NCBI RefSeq assembly: GCF_963455295.1
Contig: NZ_OY734020.1
Location: 3,348,001 to 3,412,000, forward strand
Direction of reading: 5' to 3'
DNA: 64,000 nt
DNA from: Candidatus Thiodiazotropha sp. CDECU1
GTDB lineage: Bacteria > Pseudomonadota > Gammaproteobacteria > Chromatiales > Chromatiaceae
The notes under the pieces are model-generated. The model saw only the letters and a program-made list of their open reading frames with translations, had not been told where the DNA came from and made no database searches. The translations under genes and the position numbers were made by a program. Shown here one piece after another: positions 42,136 to 52,544 of this stretch (its first letter is position 1; each line of letters begins with the position of its first letter).

Positions 42136-43329
42136 ACCCATACCGCTGCTTAAGACCCTATTTTGCACGACTTGTTCCGCAATGGCCCGTCCCTCCCTAT
42201 CGATTGAGAGCAGGCTGTCGAGATCTTCGACCTTTTCCACCGCCAACCGTTGTAAGGTCTCATCCACCACCCAGGCGATTTCGGTGAAGGCAAGTCGCTC
42301 TGACAAGAACGCCTCCACGGCCACCTCATTCGCTGCATTCAGGATAACACTTGCCGTGCCACCCGCCTGAATCGCCTGATAGGCAAGTTTTAGGCAGGGG
42401 TATCGCTGCAGATCAGGTTGATCGAAGTCGAGCCGGGCGACCTGGAAAAGATCGAGGCTCGCGACGCCGGAATCGATTCGCTGGGGCCAGGCCAGGGCGT
42501 GGGCAATCGGTGTGCGCATATCCGGATTGCCGAGCTGAGCCAGCACCGAGCCATCCACATACTCCACCATGGAGTGGATAATGCTTTGCGGATGCAGTAC
42601 CACCTCGATCTCTTCAGCCTTGGCCTCGAACAGCCAGTGTGCCTCGATGACCTCCAAACCCTTGTTCATCATAGTTGCGGAATCGACTGAGATTTTCCGT
42701 CCCATGTCCCAGTTCGGATGGGCGCATGCCTGTGCCGGTGTGACATCCGCCAACTGCGCAAGTGGCGTGGTGCGAAAAGGCCCGCCTGAGGCAGTCAACA
42801 GGATGCGTTTTACCCCACCTCTGGTCAAACCTTCGCCACCGCTGGGTGGCAGGCATTGAAAAACGGCATTATGTTCGCTGTCGATAGGCAGGATCTCAGC
42901 AGCATGGGCAGCCACTTCGGCCATAAACAGACTGCCCGCGACCACCAGTGCCTCTTTATTTGCCAATAGCAAGCGCTTTCCGGCCCGAACTGCCGCCAGC
43001 GCGGGTAACAGTCCGGCCGCACCTACGATAGCCGCCATCACTATTTCAGCATCGGGAATGGCGGCTGCGATCTCCAGCCCTCTCAAGCCGGATAAGACCT
43101 CTGTTGCCACTCCTCTCTGGTTCAGTCCTTTCGCCAGCAGATTCGCGGCATCCGGATCCGCCATCACCGCGATAGTTGGCTTGAAGCGTTCACACTGAAC
43201 CAGCATGGTCTCCACATCCCGGTTCGCAGTCAGGGCGATGACACGGTATTTGTCAGGATGCCTCGCCACCACATCCAGGGTGCTTACACCGATTGAGCCG
43301 GTGGATCCAAGTACGGTAAGACCCTTCAT
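42133..43329 (-). CDS. dxr: 1-deoxy-D-xylulose 5-phosphate reductoisomerase
   Basis: Second enzyme of the MEP isoprenoid pathway; NADPH-dependent and inhibited by fosmidomycin. The N-terminal nucleotide-binding loop [17 protein letters not shown], the [13 protein letters not shown] segment and the metal-binding [12 protein letters not shown] are present, as is the flexible-loop region around [19 protein letters not shown], given here in part. At 398 aa it is typical. It overlaps cdsA by 4 bp. Confidence 0.96.
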   Translation of the reverse strand: MKGLTVLGSTGSIGVSTLDVVARHPDKYRVIALTANRDVETMLVQCERFKPTIAVMADPDAANLLAKGLNQRGVATEVLSGLRGLEIAAAIPDAEIVMAAIVGAAGLLPALAAVRAGKRLLLANKEALVVAGSLFMAEVAAHAAEILPIDSEHNAVFQCLPPSGGEGLTRGGVKRILLTASGGPFRTTPLAQLADVTPAQACAHPNWDMGRKISVDSATMMNKGLEVIEAHWLFEAKAEEIEVVLHPQSIIHSMVEYVDGSVLAQLGNPDMRTPIAHALAWPQRIDSGVASLDLFQVARLDFDQPDLQRYPCLKLAYQAIQAGGTASVILNAANEVAVEAFLSERLAFTEIAWVVDETLQRLAVEKVEDLDSLLSIDREGRAIAEQVVQNRVLSSGMG

Positions 43330-44147
43330 TGCGCTTCTCCCAGCAGGATCAAACCAAACAGAAAAACCGGTGCGGCTGCGGTAAGGCTGTCGATTCGATC
43401 CAGCATACCGCCATGTCCGGGTAGCAGTTGCCCACTATCCTTGACACCCCGTTGGCGTTTAATCAGGCTTTCAAACAGATCTCCAACAACAGATGCGAGC
43501 ACGGTGGCCAGACAGAGCATGACAATCAATAGGGTTTGAGTTACATCACTACCCAACCAAATGCCCAGACCAATGGCGCAAAGCAAGGCGCAGGCCATGG
43601 CGCCATACACACCCTCGCGGGTCTTTCCCGGACTCACTTGAGGAGCAAGTTTGTGCTTTCCCCAACGATGTCCCGCAAAATAGGCGCCGATATCCGCACT
43701 CCAGATCAGGATCAGCACAAACAGCAGGAGCCCGGGACCGGTGGTTGGAATCCGATGTATCGAGACCAGTGCAAGCCAGGCAGGCAGGAGCACGATAAAA
43801 CCCTCGACCGCCCGAAGTGGCACGCTGTCAGATTGTGGCTGGTCGGCACGATAGCGAACCAGGCGTAGAAGTGCGAGTAACCACCAGGCCACAGAGAGCA
43901 GCATAATCCCTGGCACCCAGCCGGGCGGTACTAGATAGTAGAGCGCTAGCAGGCAGATCAATAATGAAAATGAGTAGCCAATCTGCAGCAAGGTGGCTTC
44001 AATACCACTCAGCCTGACCCACTCCATACTGCCGACTGTGATCACTAAAGCGGCAATCAATGCCAGGTAACCATTAGGCAGCAACAATACCGCCGCGACA
44101 ACCAAAGGTGCCAGGATGAGGGCAGTGATGACGCGCTGTTTCAACAT
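43326..44147 (-). CDS. cdsA: Phosphatidate cytidylyltransferase
   Basis: Makes CDP-diacylglycerol, the precursor of all phospholipids, in the inner membrane. The 273-aa protein has about eight hydrophobic segments and ends with the family signature [20 protein letters not shown], preceded by [19 protein letters not shown] and SPGKTREG. It overlaps dxr by 4 bp and follows uppS after 111 bp. Confidence 0.95.
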   Translation of the reverse strand: MLKQRVITALILAPLVVAAVLLLPNGYLALIAALVITVGSMEWVRLSGIEATLLQIGYSFSLLICLLALYYLVPPGWVPGIMLLSVAWWLLALLRLVRYRADQPQSDSVPLRAVEGFIVLLPAWLALVSIHRIPTTGPGLLLFVLILIWSADIGAYFAGHRWGKHKLAPQVSPGKTREGVYGAMACALLCAIGLGIWLGSDVTQTLLIVMLCLATVLASVVGDLFESLIKRQRGVKDSGQLLPGHGGMLDRIDSLTAAAPVFLFGLILLGEAQ

Positions 44148-44258
44148 AGATGAGTATTGGACATCTTACCCTTCAGCGGCTTGCAGGCTGCATGCCGTCT
44201 CTTTTGCCCTGTATGGATACGACCGCTATCATTGCATCTATGCCTCATATCGTCAGCC

Positions 44259-45032
44259 TTATGAGGCCTCTGCGGTCTGATCCCGTACCTGCTCATCGGT
44301 GCGGCCAAAGCGTCGTTGTCGACGTGAAAAGTCATGCAACGCATCTTCCAGGGCCTTGCGGTTGAAATCCGGCCAAAGCAGGTCGGTAAAGTAGAGTTCA
44401 GTATAGGCACACTGCCACAAAAGAAAGTTGCTGATCCGTTGCTCACCACCAGTGCGGATAAACAGGTCCGGTTCAGGTACACCGGTGAAGCAGAGGTTCT
44501 GGGATAGTAGCTCCTCATCAATCTGATCTGGTGATAATTCACCTTGCTGCACCCGTTCAGCCAGGTGTTTTGCGGCCTGTGTAATGTCCCAACGTCCACC
44601 GTAGTTGGCAGCCACTTGTAACAACAAACCCTGATTGGATGCGGTGCGGTTTTCAGCCTCGGCAATCTGTTCCCGGAGATTGCCGGGGAAGGCGCTGCAA
44701 TCACCGATCACCTTGAGTTTGACATGGTTGCGGTCCAGGCGCCGAACCTCTTTCTTCAGCGACCTTAAAAACAGGTCCATGATGAGATTGACTTCCTTTT
44801 GAGGCCGTTGCCAGTTCTCACTACTGAACGCAAACAGAGTCAATACTTGAATCTGTCGTTCGACACAGACCTCGACCACCCCGCGAACGGCCTCCACACC
44901 TGCCGGATGACCGGCATAACGGGGAAGACCACGCTTTTTCGCCCAACGACCGTTACCGTCCATGATGATCGCGATATGCTTCGGCAATCGATTTTCGACA
45001 GGTACGGACTCCTTTGTCTTGCCGTTAGTCAT
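44259..45032 (-). CDS. uppS: Undecaprenyl diphosphate synthase
   Basis: cis-Prenyltransferase that produces the C55 lipid carrier for peptidoglycan and polysaccharide assembly. HIAIIMDGNGRWAKKRG carries the catalytic aspartate, with LTLFAFSSENWQRP, the EPDLFIRTGGEQRISNFLL signature (part) and DLLWPDF also intact. It is 257 aa, with an N-terminal hydrophilic extension of about 18 residues. Its product probably also serves the polysaccharide locus at the right end. Confidence 0.95.
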   Translation of the reverse strand: MTNGKTKESVPVENRLPKHIAIIMDGNGRWAKKRGLPRYAGHPAGVEAVRGVVEVCVERQIQVLTLFAFSSENWQRPQKEVNLIMDLFLRSLKKEVRRLDRNHVKLKVIGDCSAFPGNLREQIAEAENRTASNQGLLLQVAANYGGRWDITQAAKHLAERVQQGELSPDQIDEELLSQNLCFTGVPEPDLFIRTGGEQRISNFLLWQCAYTELYFTDLLWPDFNRKALEDALHDFSRRQRRFGRTDEQVRDQTAEAS

Positions 45033-45084
45033 TTAGTCCTCAATAGAGCGTTGCAACCGGCGTGATGCTGTATACGGCCACAGA

Positions 45085-45642
45085 TTAGATTTCCATGAGG
45101 TCCTTCTCTTTCTCTGCCAACAGTTCGTCAACCTGTTTAATATGCTGGTCAGTCAGGTCCTGGATGACATCCTGACCACGATGCTCGTCATCTTCGGAAA
45201 TCATCTTCTCCTTAACCAGGTCCTTGAGATCATGATTGGCATCACGCCGGATATTCCGTACCGCGACTTTAGCCCCCTCCGCCTCATGCCGTACAACCCG
45301 AATCAGGTCTTTGCGCCGCTCTTCAGTCAGCGGTGGCATGGGAACGCGGATGACGGTACCGGCGCTCATGGGATTGAGACCCAGATCGGAAGTAAGAATC
45401 GCCTTCTCGACCACTGCCACCATGGGCTTTTCCCAAGGGACCACGGTCAATGTACGCGCATCCTCCACATTGATATTGGCGACCTGGCTGATTGGCACCT
45501 CCGAGCCGTAGTAGTCAACCCGAATGTGATCCAACAGACTGGGATGAGCCCTACCGGTACGCACTTTGGCCAATTCATGCACCAGTGACTCAACACTCTT
45601 GCCCATACGGGTTTTAGCATCTTTCTTAATGTCGTCTATCAT
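45085..45642 (-). CDS. frr: Ribosome recycling factor
   Basis: Splits post-termination ribosomes together with EF-G. The ATG at 45642 gives [13 protein letters not shown] and exactly 185 aa, the common family length. An in-frame GTG three codons upstream overlaps pyrH and is less likely. The signatures [21 protein letters not shown] and [15 protein letters not shown] are present. It begins 1 bp after the pyrH stop. Confidence 0.96.
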   Translation of the reverse strand: MIDDIKKDAKTRMGKSVESLVHELAKVRTGRAHPSLLDHIRVDYYGSEVPISQVANINVEDARTLTVVPWEKPMVAVVEKAILTSDLGLNPMSAGTVIRVPMPPLTEERRKDLIRVVRHEAEGAKVAVRNIRRDANHDLKDLVKEKMISEDDEHRGQDVIQDLTDQHIKQVDELLAEKEKDLMEI

Positions 45643-45643
45643 G

Positions 45644-46366
45644 TCAGCCACCCTTTACCACTAGTGAACCAATCTCCTCGCCCTGCATCAAGCGCATAAG
45701 GGCTCCGGGATCATTGATATTCATGATGCGTAGCGGCATCTCATTGTCCCGGCAGAGCACGATCGCGGTTGCATCCATCACCTGCAGGTTTTCCGCTAAT
45801 GCACGATCATAAGTCAATTGGGGATAAAACTCAGCTTGTGAATCCTTTACCGGATCAGCCGAATAGACGCCATTGACCTTTGTCGCTTTGATCATCAAAT
45901 CGGCTTGAATCTCCACCGCGCGGAGACTGGCAGCCGAATCGGTGGTGAAATAGGGGTTGCCGGTACCAGCGGAGAGGATAGCCACCTTACCGTCTTGCAG
46001 CGCGTGTCGCGCATCCCTGGCAGTGAAGGTCTCACAGACATCGGGCATCTGTAGCGCCGAAAATACCACAGCATCGACACCGATCCGTGACAGCGCATCC
46101 TGCATCGCCAGCGAATTCATGACCGTTGCCAACATGCCAATGTGATCACCTCGCACCCTGTCAAAGCCACCCTGGGCCAGACCCGCGCCGCGAAAAATAT
46201 TTCCGCCACCGATCACCAATCCTATCTGAATGCCTGCATTCACCAGATCCTTGATCTCATCGGCAACCCGCCGCATGACAGCCGGGTCAATACCGAAATC
46301 CCCTCCTCCCATGAGGGCTTCACCACTGAGTTTAAGTAGAATGCGTTGGCAAATCAGATCAGTCAT
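45644..46366 (-). CDS. pyrH: Uridylate kinase
   Basis: Phosphorylates UMP to UDP and is allosterically controlled by GTP and UTP. Members of the amino-acid kinase fold show [12 protein letters not shown] near the N-terminus, [25 protein letters not shown] and the [13 protein letters not shown]-like loop, here [15 protein letters not shown]. At 240 aa it has standard length. It sits between tsf and frr. Confidence 0.96.
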   Translation of the reverse strand: MTDLICQRILLKLSGEALMGGGDFGIDPAVMRRVADEIKDLVNAGIQIGLVIGGGNIFRGAGLAQGGFDRVRGDHIGMLATVMNSLAMQDALSRIGVDAVVFSALQMPDVCETFTARDARHALQDGKVAILSAGTGNPYFTTDSAASLRAVEIQADLMIKATKVNGVYSADPVKDSQAEFYPQLTYDRALAENLQVMDATAIVLCRDNEMPLRIMNINDPGALMRLMQGEEIGSLVVKGG

Positions 46367-46378
46367 CTATTATCCAGG

Positions 46379-47263
46379 TTACATTTTCGCCTGTGCCATA
46401 ACCTCTTCAGCAAAGTTTTCCTGCTTCTTCTCGATGCCTTCACCAACCTCGAAGCGGGCATATTGAACGATTGTGGCAGCCTTGCTCTTCAGCAGTTTTT
46501 CCACCGTGGTGTCCGGATCTTTGACAAAGGCCTGACCAAGCAAAGTGTTCTCAGCCAGGTACTTGCGCATCCGGCCATCCACCATTTTGGCAACGATCTC
46601 ATCCGGCTTGCCACTCTCCTTTGCCTGAGCGGTGACGATTTCACGCTCCTTGTCGAGCAGATCCTTGGGCATCTGATCCGCAGAGAGACAGATCGGATTG
46701 GTGGCTGCAATGTGCATTGCCAGATCCTTGCCCAGATCCTCGTCTCCTCCGTCGAGTTCCACCACGACACCTATGCGTGCTCCATGTTGATAGCTCGACA
46801 GCTTACCGCTGCTGGCTTGGATACGGGAGAATCGACGCACATTCATATTCTCTCCGAGCTTCGATACCAGCGCTTCTCGGGCTTGGTCGACAGTAGTCTC
46901 CTCGCCCTCGTGCAGTGGTAACTCCATCAGTGCGGTGACATCATCCACTGCACCCACCAATACCCGCTCGGCAACCGCCTTTGCGAAAGAGGTGAAATTG
47001 TCATCTTTTGCGACAAAATCGGTTTCGCTGTTAACCTCAACCATCGCAGCTTGACCGCAATCTTCGCTGAAGCTGATGACAATCACACCTTCAGCGGCGA
47101 TGCGCCCAGCCTTTTTGGCCGCTTTGGCCTGGCCGGACTTGCGCATCTGCTCAATGGCGGCGTCAATGTCGCCATTGGTCTCAACCAGTGCCTTTTTACA
47201 TTCCATCATGCCTGCGCCTGTACGCTCGCGCAGCTCCTTAACCAGAGAGGCTGTAATCGCCAT
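46379..47263 (-). CDS. tsf: Translation elongation factor Ts
   Basis: Guanine-nucleotide exchange factor for EF-Tu. The N-terminal UBA-like domain has [19 protein letters not shown], and the core has the [10 protein letters not shown] motif that disrupts the Mg2+ site of EF-Tu. At 294 aa it is slightly longer than the E. coli protein (283). It lies 96 bp after rpsB and is likely co-transcribed with it. Confidence 0.96.
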   Translation of the reverse strand: MAITASLVKELRERTGAGMMECKKALVETNGDIDAAIEQMRKSGQAKAAKKAGRIAAEGVIVISFSEDCGQAAMVEVNSETDFVAKDDNFTSFAKAVAERVLVGAVDDVTALMELPLHEGEETTVDQAREALVSKLGENMNVRRFSRIQASSGKLSSYQHGARIGVVVELDGGDEDLGKDLAMHIAATNPICLSADQMPKDLLDKEREIVTAQAKESGKPDEIVAKMVDGRMRKYLAENTLLGQAFVKDPDTTVEKLLKSKAATIVQYARFEVGEGIEKKQENFAEEVMAQAKM

Positions 47264-47359
47264 AGTCTGTCTACCTTAAATTATAAGCTTAAAAAATTCT
47301 TACTTGCGGATAGCGGCATATTTGGTCAACAACCGCTAAATCGTTTCGTAATCAATGCT

Positions 47360-48109
47360 TCAGGAACCGCTTTCCGATACCTCAACGAACTCTTCGGTAC
47401 CGTTGCCGCCAGCCATGGTTGCGGCACTCGCACGGCCCTCGAGAATGGCTGCAGAAGCCCCCTGTACATAGAGCTGAATGGCACGAATCGCATCATCGTT
47501 GCCTGGAATCACATAGTCGATACCATCTGGATCGTTGTTGGTATCAACCACGCCAATCACGGGGATACCCAGTTTGCGAGCCTCGGCAACAGCATTCTTC
47601 TCATGCCCCACATCGACGATGAAAAGTGCGTCAGGTAGGCCGTTCATGTTCTTTATTCCACCCAAGCTCCGCTCCAGCTTTTCCAGCTCCCGGCTCAGGC
47701 CCAGCGCTTCCTTCTTGTTGAAGCGTTGCTCCACACTGCCGTCTTCAAACATCGCCTCCAGCTCTTTCAGGCGTTTGATGGACTGCTTGATGGTTTTGAA
47801 GTTGGTCAGCATGCCGCCCAACCAACGATGGTTAACAAATGGCATGCCGCAACGATCAGCCTCTTCGCGCATCACATTCTGTGCCGCACGCTTGGTACCT
47901 ACAAAGAGAACTTTACCGCCGTTAGCGGAGAGGGAACCGACGAAATTCATCGCATCCTTGAACAGAGGCATGGTCTTTTCAAGATTGACGATATGAATCT
48001 TATTGCGATGACCAAAGATGTAAGAACCCATTTTTGGGTTCCAATAACGGGTCTGATGCCCGAAATGCACGCCAGCCTCAAGCATTTGGCGCATTGATAC
48101 TTCACTCAT
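47360..48109 (-). CDS. rpsB: 30S ribosomal protein S2
   Basis: S2 of the small-subunit head-body junction. I place the start at ATG 48109 ([20 protein letters not shown]), where AGGAG lies 7 nt upstream; a longer frame from 48160 is inconsistent with the family. The signatures [14 protein letters not shown] and [21 protein letters not shown] are present. It is 249 aa. It is the first gene of rpsB-tsf-pyrH-frr and diverges from map. Confidence 0.97.
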   Translation of the reverse strand: MSEVSMRQMLEAGVHFGHQTRYWNPKMGSYIFGHRNKIHIVNLEKTMPLFKDAMNFVGSLSANGGKVLFVGTKRAAQNVMREEADRCGMPFVNHRWLGGMLTNFKTIKQSIKRLKELEAMFEDGSVEQRFNKKEALGLSRELEKLERSLGGIKNMNGLPDALFIVDVGHEKNAVAEARKLGIPVIGVVDTNNDPDGIDYVIPGNDDAIRAIQLYVQGASAAILEGRASAATMAGGNGTEEFVEVSESGS

Positions 48110-48190
48110 GAGTGACTCCTGATTGTATCGGGTTATACCTCCACATATCCCATGGTCCAACCATAAGACACTGATTTATAAGTAATTACT
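48110..48190 (-). promoter_or_regulatory. rpsB 5' leader, possible S2-responsive autoregulatory RNA
   Basis: The leader between the candidate promoter and rpsB can fold into a hairpin, GGTT...AACC, enclosing GGACCATGG and GTGGAGG in the 48130-48165 region. Gammaproteobacterial rpsB leaders are known to be bound by S2 for feedback control (the t44/rpsB leader family). I could not align this to the family by eye, so the assignment rests mainly on position. Confidence 0.35.
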
Positions 48191-48232
48191 ACTTATAATC
48201 GCGACATCCCGTGGCACCCAGGCCCATGTGTC

Positions 48233-48261
48233 GATATGTGTGTGTGGTTTGCCGCTGTCAA
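48233..48261 (-). promoter_or_regulatory. Candidate promoter for rpsB-tsf-pyrH-frr
   Basis: TTGACA (perfect -35) on the minus strand is followed after 17 bp by CATATC, a weak -10. A better -10-like TATAAG occurs near 48195 but lacks a recognisable -35. The position in the rpsB-map divergent gap is appropriate for this ribosomal operon. Confidence 0.3.
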
Positions 48262-48401
48262 TACCTTAATTAAGCAGCGGATTTAGTCTGCCGAAGCGTT
48301 TGCGATTCGGCGGGGCGTTTTATACCATAACCTGCTTGTTGCGACAAACACGCCGCACCCCCCTAGCCCCTATATTTCCCCGGATTCTTAAACATTTTCA
48401 A

Positions 48402-49178
48402 ATGGGTATCACAATAAAAACCACCGAAGAGACTGCTAAGATGCGCGTTGCCGGAAAACTGGCAGCGGAGGTCTTAGAAATGATCGCCCCCCATGTCCAG
48501 CCCGGCGTAACCACCCTGGAACTGGATCGAATCTGTCACGATTACATCGTCAATGAGCAGGATGCCATCCCCGCACCGCTCAATTACCGGGGTTTTCCCA
48601 GATCGATCTGTACCTCGGTAAATCAGGTGGTCTGTCACGGCATACCCGGAGAAAAGAGACTTAAAAAGGGCGATATCGTCAATATAGACATCACCGTCAT
48701 AAAAGATGGATTTCATGGGGATACCAGTAAAATGTTCTGTATCGGTCAACCGTCAGTGTTGGCCAAACGGTTGATTGAGGTAACACAGCAGGCGCTTTGG
48801 ATCGGGATTAATCAAGTCAAACCCGGACGCCGCCTTGGAGATATCGGTCATGCCATTCAGACCCATGTGGAGAGTTACAATTACTCCATTGTGCGTGAAT
48901 ATTGCGGGCATGGCATCGGGCGGGAATTTCATGAGGATCCCCAAGTTCTCCACTATGGGCAACCCGGTACGGGTATTGAACTACAACCGGGGATGTGCTT
49001 TACCATTGAACCTATGGTGAATGCAGGCAAACAACAGGTGAAACTTAAACCTGATGGTTGGACAGTGGTAACCAAGGATCGCAGTCTCTCGGCACAATTT
49101 GAACACACCATACTGGTAAAGGATAATGGATTTGAAGTACTCACCTTACGGGATGAAGAGCACGGCAAAGTCCCATAG
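48402..49178 (+). CDS. map: Methionine aminopeptidase, type I
   Basis: Removes the N-terminal methionine from nascent proteins; essential cytoplasmic metalloenzyme. The start at ATG 48402 (MGITIKTTEETAKMRVAG) gives 258 aa; an upstream frame from 48300 is not family-like. The metal ligands fall in NIDITVIKDGFHGDTSKMF (two Asp), GHGIGREFHEDP (His), FTIEPMVN (Glu) and the C-terminal QFEHTILV (Glu). There is no clear ribosome site. It is divergent from rpsB and 22 bp upstream of glnD, as in E. coli. Confidence 0.95.
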   Translation: MGITIKTTEETAKMRVAGKLAAEVLEMIAPHVQPGVTTLELDRICHDYIVNEQDAIPAPLNYRGFPRSICTSVNQVVCHGIPGEKRLKKGDIVNIDITVIKDGFHGDTSKMFCIGQPSVLAKRLIEVTQQALWIGINQVKPGRRLGDIGHAIQTHVESYNYSIVREYCGHGIGREFHEDPQVLHYGQPGTGIELQPGMCFTIEPMVNAGKQQVKLKPDGWTVVTKDRSLSAQFEHTILVKDNGFEVLTLRDEEHGKVP

Positions 49179-49200
49179 CTGGGATTGAGCTGGTTATATA

Positions 49201-51834
49201 ATGATAGATTTTTCGGCTCTGAATCAGGCGTTCGCAGAGGATGGCTCCCCCATTCAACCCTGCAAGGTCATTCTGAAACACTATACGGAAGGCGCTAAGC
49301 AACGCTTCTCCACCGGCCAAACCCCCATCAGCAAGCTAGTTGCGGAACGCGCCCTAATGATCGATGAGATCCTGATACGCGCTTGGAATCGCTATCTGGA
49401 TACCTCTATCGATGCCTGCCTAGTGGCCGTTGGAGGCTATGGTCGCGGTGAGTTACACCCAGCTTCGGACATTGATCTGCTGATCCTACTCGACCACGAA
49501 GATCAGTTTGAATCTTTCAAGGACTCCCTGACAGAGTTTCTTACCCTGCTTTGGGACATTGGCCTTGATGTCGGCCATAGCGTTCGCACAATCGACGACT
49601 GTGTGCGGGAGGGCGATCAGGATATCACCGTAATGACCAACCTGATCGAATCCCGAAGTCTTGTGGGTTCGACCCAACTATTCACTGCAATGTTGGAGGC
49701 TACCGGGCCTGAGCGGATGTGGAACAGCCACGATTTCTTCGAGGCGAAATGGAATGAGCAACGTATTCGCCACGCAAAACAGGACGACACTATCAGCAAT
49801 CTGGAGCCCAACATCAAAGAGAGTCCCGGCGGATTGAGGGACATCCATATGATAGGTTGGGTGGCCAAACGCCATTTCAAAATCGACAACCTGCACGATT
49901 TGGTTGAACATGCCTTTCTCACGGAAGCTGAATACCATACTTTGATCGAGGGTCAGGAGCATCTGTGGCGGGTTCGATTCGCACTTCATCTGCTAACCGG
50001 TCGTCACGATGATCGTTTGCTTTTCGACCACCAACGCACACTCGCATCATATCTGGGCTATGACGCAGATCACGCCAACATGGCAGTTGAGTTTTTTATG
50101 CGTGATTACTATCGCACAGTGATGGAGTTGAGCCGACTGAATGAAATGTTACTACAACATTTTCAGGAGGATATACTTTTCAAGAATGAGTTGGGAGACC
50201 CGATTGAAATAAACAAACGTTTTCAAAAACGCGGCTACTTTCTAGAAGTCACTCATAAAAATATATTTAAGAATTACCCTACTGCACTATTGGAACTTTT
50301 TCTGGTTATGCAGGAAAACCCTGAATTGAGGGGAGTCAGAGCCAGTACTATTCGTTTAATACGCAATCATACCTATTTAATAGACGAAAAGTTCCGCCAG
50401 GACATACGTGCTAAAAGCCTGTTTATGGAGATATTGCGTCAACCGGTTGGTATCACCAGTGCTCTGCGACGCATGAATATCTATGGTGTACTAGCTGTCT
50501 ACATTCCTATCTTCGAAAATATAGTCGGTCGTATGCAATACGATCTTTTTCACGTCTATACCGTGGATGAGCACACACTCATGGTAGTGAGAAACCTACG
50601 CCGCTTGACAACAAAAAAGTATGCAGATGAACACCCTGTCTGCACACAGCTGATGAATACCCTACCAAAGGAAGAGATAATTTATCTCGCTGCACTATTT
50701 CACGATATTGCCAAGGGGCGAGGCGGCAATCACTCAGAACTTGGCGCCATAGACGCTTACGATTTTTGTCGATTACATCAATTAAGTGAATATGACAGCC
50801 ACTTGGTAGCTTGGCTTGTGCGGCATCACTTGGTTATGTCGATGACTGCGCAACGCAAGGACATCACCGATCCCGAAGTTGTACAGAGTTTTGCTTCACT
50901 AGTCGGCGACATCAATCGATTAACCTATCTCTACCTGCTTACATTTGCCGATAGCAGAGCAACAAACCCTGCAGCTTGGAACTCTTGGAAAGACTCACTA
51001 TTGCGGGATCTGTTCAATGCAACGCGACGTGCGCTTTTAAGGGGACTCGATAATCCACTTGCACAGGATGATTTGATACGGGAAAAGCAAACCGCAGCTC
51101 TACATCAACTTTTGCAGCAAAACATCTCTAGCGAAGATATCAGTAATCTATGGACGACTTTCACCAAGGAGTACTTTCTTACACATTCGCCAAATGCGAT
51201 AAAACGTCACACTAAAGCAATAATAGAAACACCAAATAGTGATTTACCACTGATACAGATGCGTCAGACAGAAAAGCGTGGCGGTAGTGAAGTACTCATT
51301 TACTGCTTGGATAGAGACAATCTTTTTGCAGTCACGACCACTATGCTCGATCAACTCGCACTGTCTATTGTCAATGCCAGGGTAATGAGTACCACTGATG
51401 GGTTTTCTTTAAATTCATACTTGGTGCTTGAGCAGGATGGCAGCCCTGTTGAAATCGGGCGCCGCAGCGATGAGATAATCACAACCCTCTCTGATGGCCT
51501 TTCCCTGGAAGGCACCCAACCTTTCAAGGTGAGTCGGCGTATTCCTAGAAAAAATAAACATTTCGACAATAAAACCTCTATCTACTTTACACAGGAACCA
51601 AAACTGAAAAGAACAGCCATGCGCTTGGTAACAATGGATCGTCCTGGACTTTTATCCAATGTTGGACGGGCATTCGCAGAATGCAAAATCAGACTGAAGC
51701 ATTCAAAAATAACCACTCTCGGCGCACAGGTGGAAGATATATTTTTTATTACGGATAGAGATGACAGGCCAATATTGGATGAAGATAGACTGAATTGTCT
51801 CAGAAGCACTGTTACACAAAAAATGACAGAGTGA
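49201..51834 (+). CDS. glnD: Bifunctional uridylyltransferase/uridylyl-removing enzyme GlnD
   Basis: Senses glutamine and (de)uridylylates PII proteins to control nitrogen assimilation. The nucleotidyltransferase site AVGGYGRGELHPASDIDLLIL lies near residue 85. The HD hydrolase domain has ALFHDIAKGRGGNHSELGA near residue 500, and two ACT domains occupy the C-terminus (about 710-785 and 805-877). At 877 aa it is full length. The 5' half has the base composition of the housekeeping region; the 3' half is visibly more AT-rich, approaching the island that follows. Confidence 0.96.
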   Translation: MIDFSALNQAFAEDGSPIQPCKVILKHYTEGAKQRFSTGQTPISKLVAERALMIDEILIRAWNRYLDTSIDACLVAVGGYGRGELHPASDIDLLILLDHEDQFESFKDSLTEFLTLLWDIGLDVGHSVRTIDDCVREGDQDITVMTNLIESRSLVGSTQLFTAMLEATGPERMWNSHDFFEAKWNEQRIRHAKQDDTISNLEPNIKESPGGLRDIHMIGWVAKRHFKIDNLHDLVEHAFLTEAEYHTLIEGQEHLWRVRFALHLLTGRHDDRLLFDHQRTLASYLGYDADHANMAVEFFMRDYYRTVMELSRLNEMLLQHFQEDILFKNELGDPIEINKRFQKRGYFLEVTHKNIFKNYPTALLELFLVMQENPELRGVRASTIRLIRNHTYLIDEKFRQDIRAKSLFMEILRQPVGITSALRRMNIYGVLAVYIPIFENIVGRMQYDLFHVYTVDEHTLMVVRNLRRLTTKKYADEHPVCTQLMNTLPKEEIIYLAALFHDIAKGRGGNHSELGAIDAYDFCRLHQLSEYDSHLVAWLVRHHLVMSMTAQRKDITDPEVVQSFASLVGDINRLTYLYLLTFADSRATNPAAWNSWKDSLLRDLFNATRRALLRGLDNPLAQDDLIREKQTAALHQLLQQNISSEDISNLWTTFTKEYFLTHSPNAIKRHTKAIIETPNSDLPLIQMRQTEKRGGSEVLIYCLDRDNLFAVTTTMLDQLALSIVNARVMSTTDGFSLNSYLVLEQDGSPVEIGRRSDEIITTLSDGLSLEGTQPFKVSRRIPRKNKHFDNKTSIYFTQEPKLKRTAMRLVTMDRPGLLSNVGRAFAECKIRLKHSKITTLGAQVEDIFFITDRDDRPILDEDRLNCLRSTVTQKMTE

Positions 51835-52110
51835 AGAATCAGAAGTTAACTCTATAATCTGTTTACAGTTTTTTCTTGTCATACTAAACGGCTTGAGTTT
51901 AAGCAATAAGATATTAACATATTAAGTAGAGGGTCCTGATTAGATGCTTAGCTTATCGTTATATTCTTATTTTATGATAATGCTTCGCAGCTCTTTACTG
52001 TATATATTTTGTACAGTGTGGTGGTAATCTTTCACTAAACAGGATTTATTCACTAAACCTGGAACAACTTATGTGATATCAATGTCTCTATAGATTCATT
52101 GGAGAGTCTT
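51835..52110. other. AT-rich gap between glnD and the polysaccharide island
   Basis: These 276 bp hold no convincing gene. Composition drops sharply to AT-rich. The lipoprotein promoter should be here, but no hexamer pair stands out. No tRNA, integrase or obvious attachment repeat marks the boundary. Confidence 0.6.
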
Positions 52111-52503
52111 ATGTATCACAAACATACTTTATCAATCATCATTTTTATTGTTTTTTTTGCACTTCAGGGATGCGGTGGAGGTGGTGGTGGTAGCAATGTT
52201 AGCAGTGATACTCAGACTCCTGGTACGTATACCGCATACACGGACCTGATCTGGATTCCTCCCAAGACCAGGGAAGATGGTAGCTATCTGATCTCATCCA
52301 ATATTGCCGGTTATAAGGTTTACTACGGTACTGATAGTGACAATTTAAAAATGTTAGTTGATTTACAGGAAGCCGGTATTGATGAGTATCGGATTGGAGT
52401 TCCCTCTTCCGGAAGCTATTTTTTTGCTATCTCTGTTTACGATACAGAAGGGGTTGAAGGAGAGTTATCCAATATTGTACTTAAAGATGCTATCCCTTTT
52501 TGA
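52111..52503 (+). CDS. Putative lipoprotein with fibronectin type III-like domain
   Basis: The ATG at 52111 has GGAGAG 4 nt upstream and gives 130 aa; an in-frame TTG at 52099 is less likely. The signal sequence (about residues 5-20) ends in the lipobox LQGC, followed by a run of glycines typical of lipoprotein linkers. The rest (about 35-130) has an immunoglobulin/FnIII-like pattern: YTDLIWIPP, IAGYKVYYGTDSDNL and YFFAISVYDTEGVEGELSN. Proteins of this kind are common near polysaccharide or cell-surface loci. It converges on the ATP-grasp gene. Confidence 0.7.
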   Translation: MYHKHTLSIIIFIVFFALQGCGGGGGGSNVSSDTQTPGTYTAYTDLIWIPPKTREDGSYLISSNIAGYKVYYGTDSDNLKMLVDLQEAGIDEYRIGVPSSGSYFFAISVYDTEGVEGELSNIVLKDAIPF

Positions 52504-52524
52504 TGAAATACAGTCGAGTACCTT

Positions 52525-52544
52525 AAGTTTATTTTTTTAAACTT
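52525..52544. terminator. Weak bidirectional terminator-like hairpin
   Basis: AAGTTTA-TTTTTT-TAAACTT is a 7-bp A/T-rich stem, followed by TTTAT on the plus strand and A-rich on the other. It lies between the convergent lipoprotein and ATP-grasp genes and includes the ATP-grasp stop codon. The lack of G/C pairs makes it weak. Confidence 0.35.

Noticed and set aside
44141-44704. 187-codon minus-strand frame overlapping uppS and the cdsA-uppS gap
   Set aside because: It is out of frame with uppS, whose catalytic motifs are intact across the overlap, and the peptide has no recognisable features.
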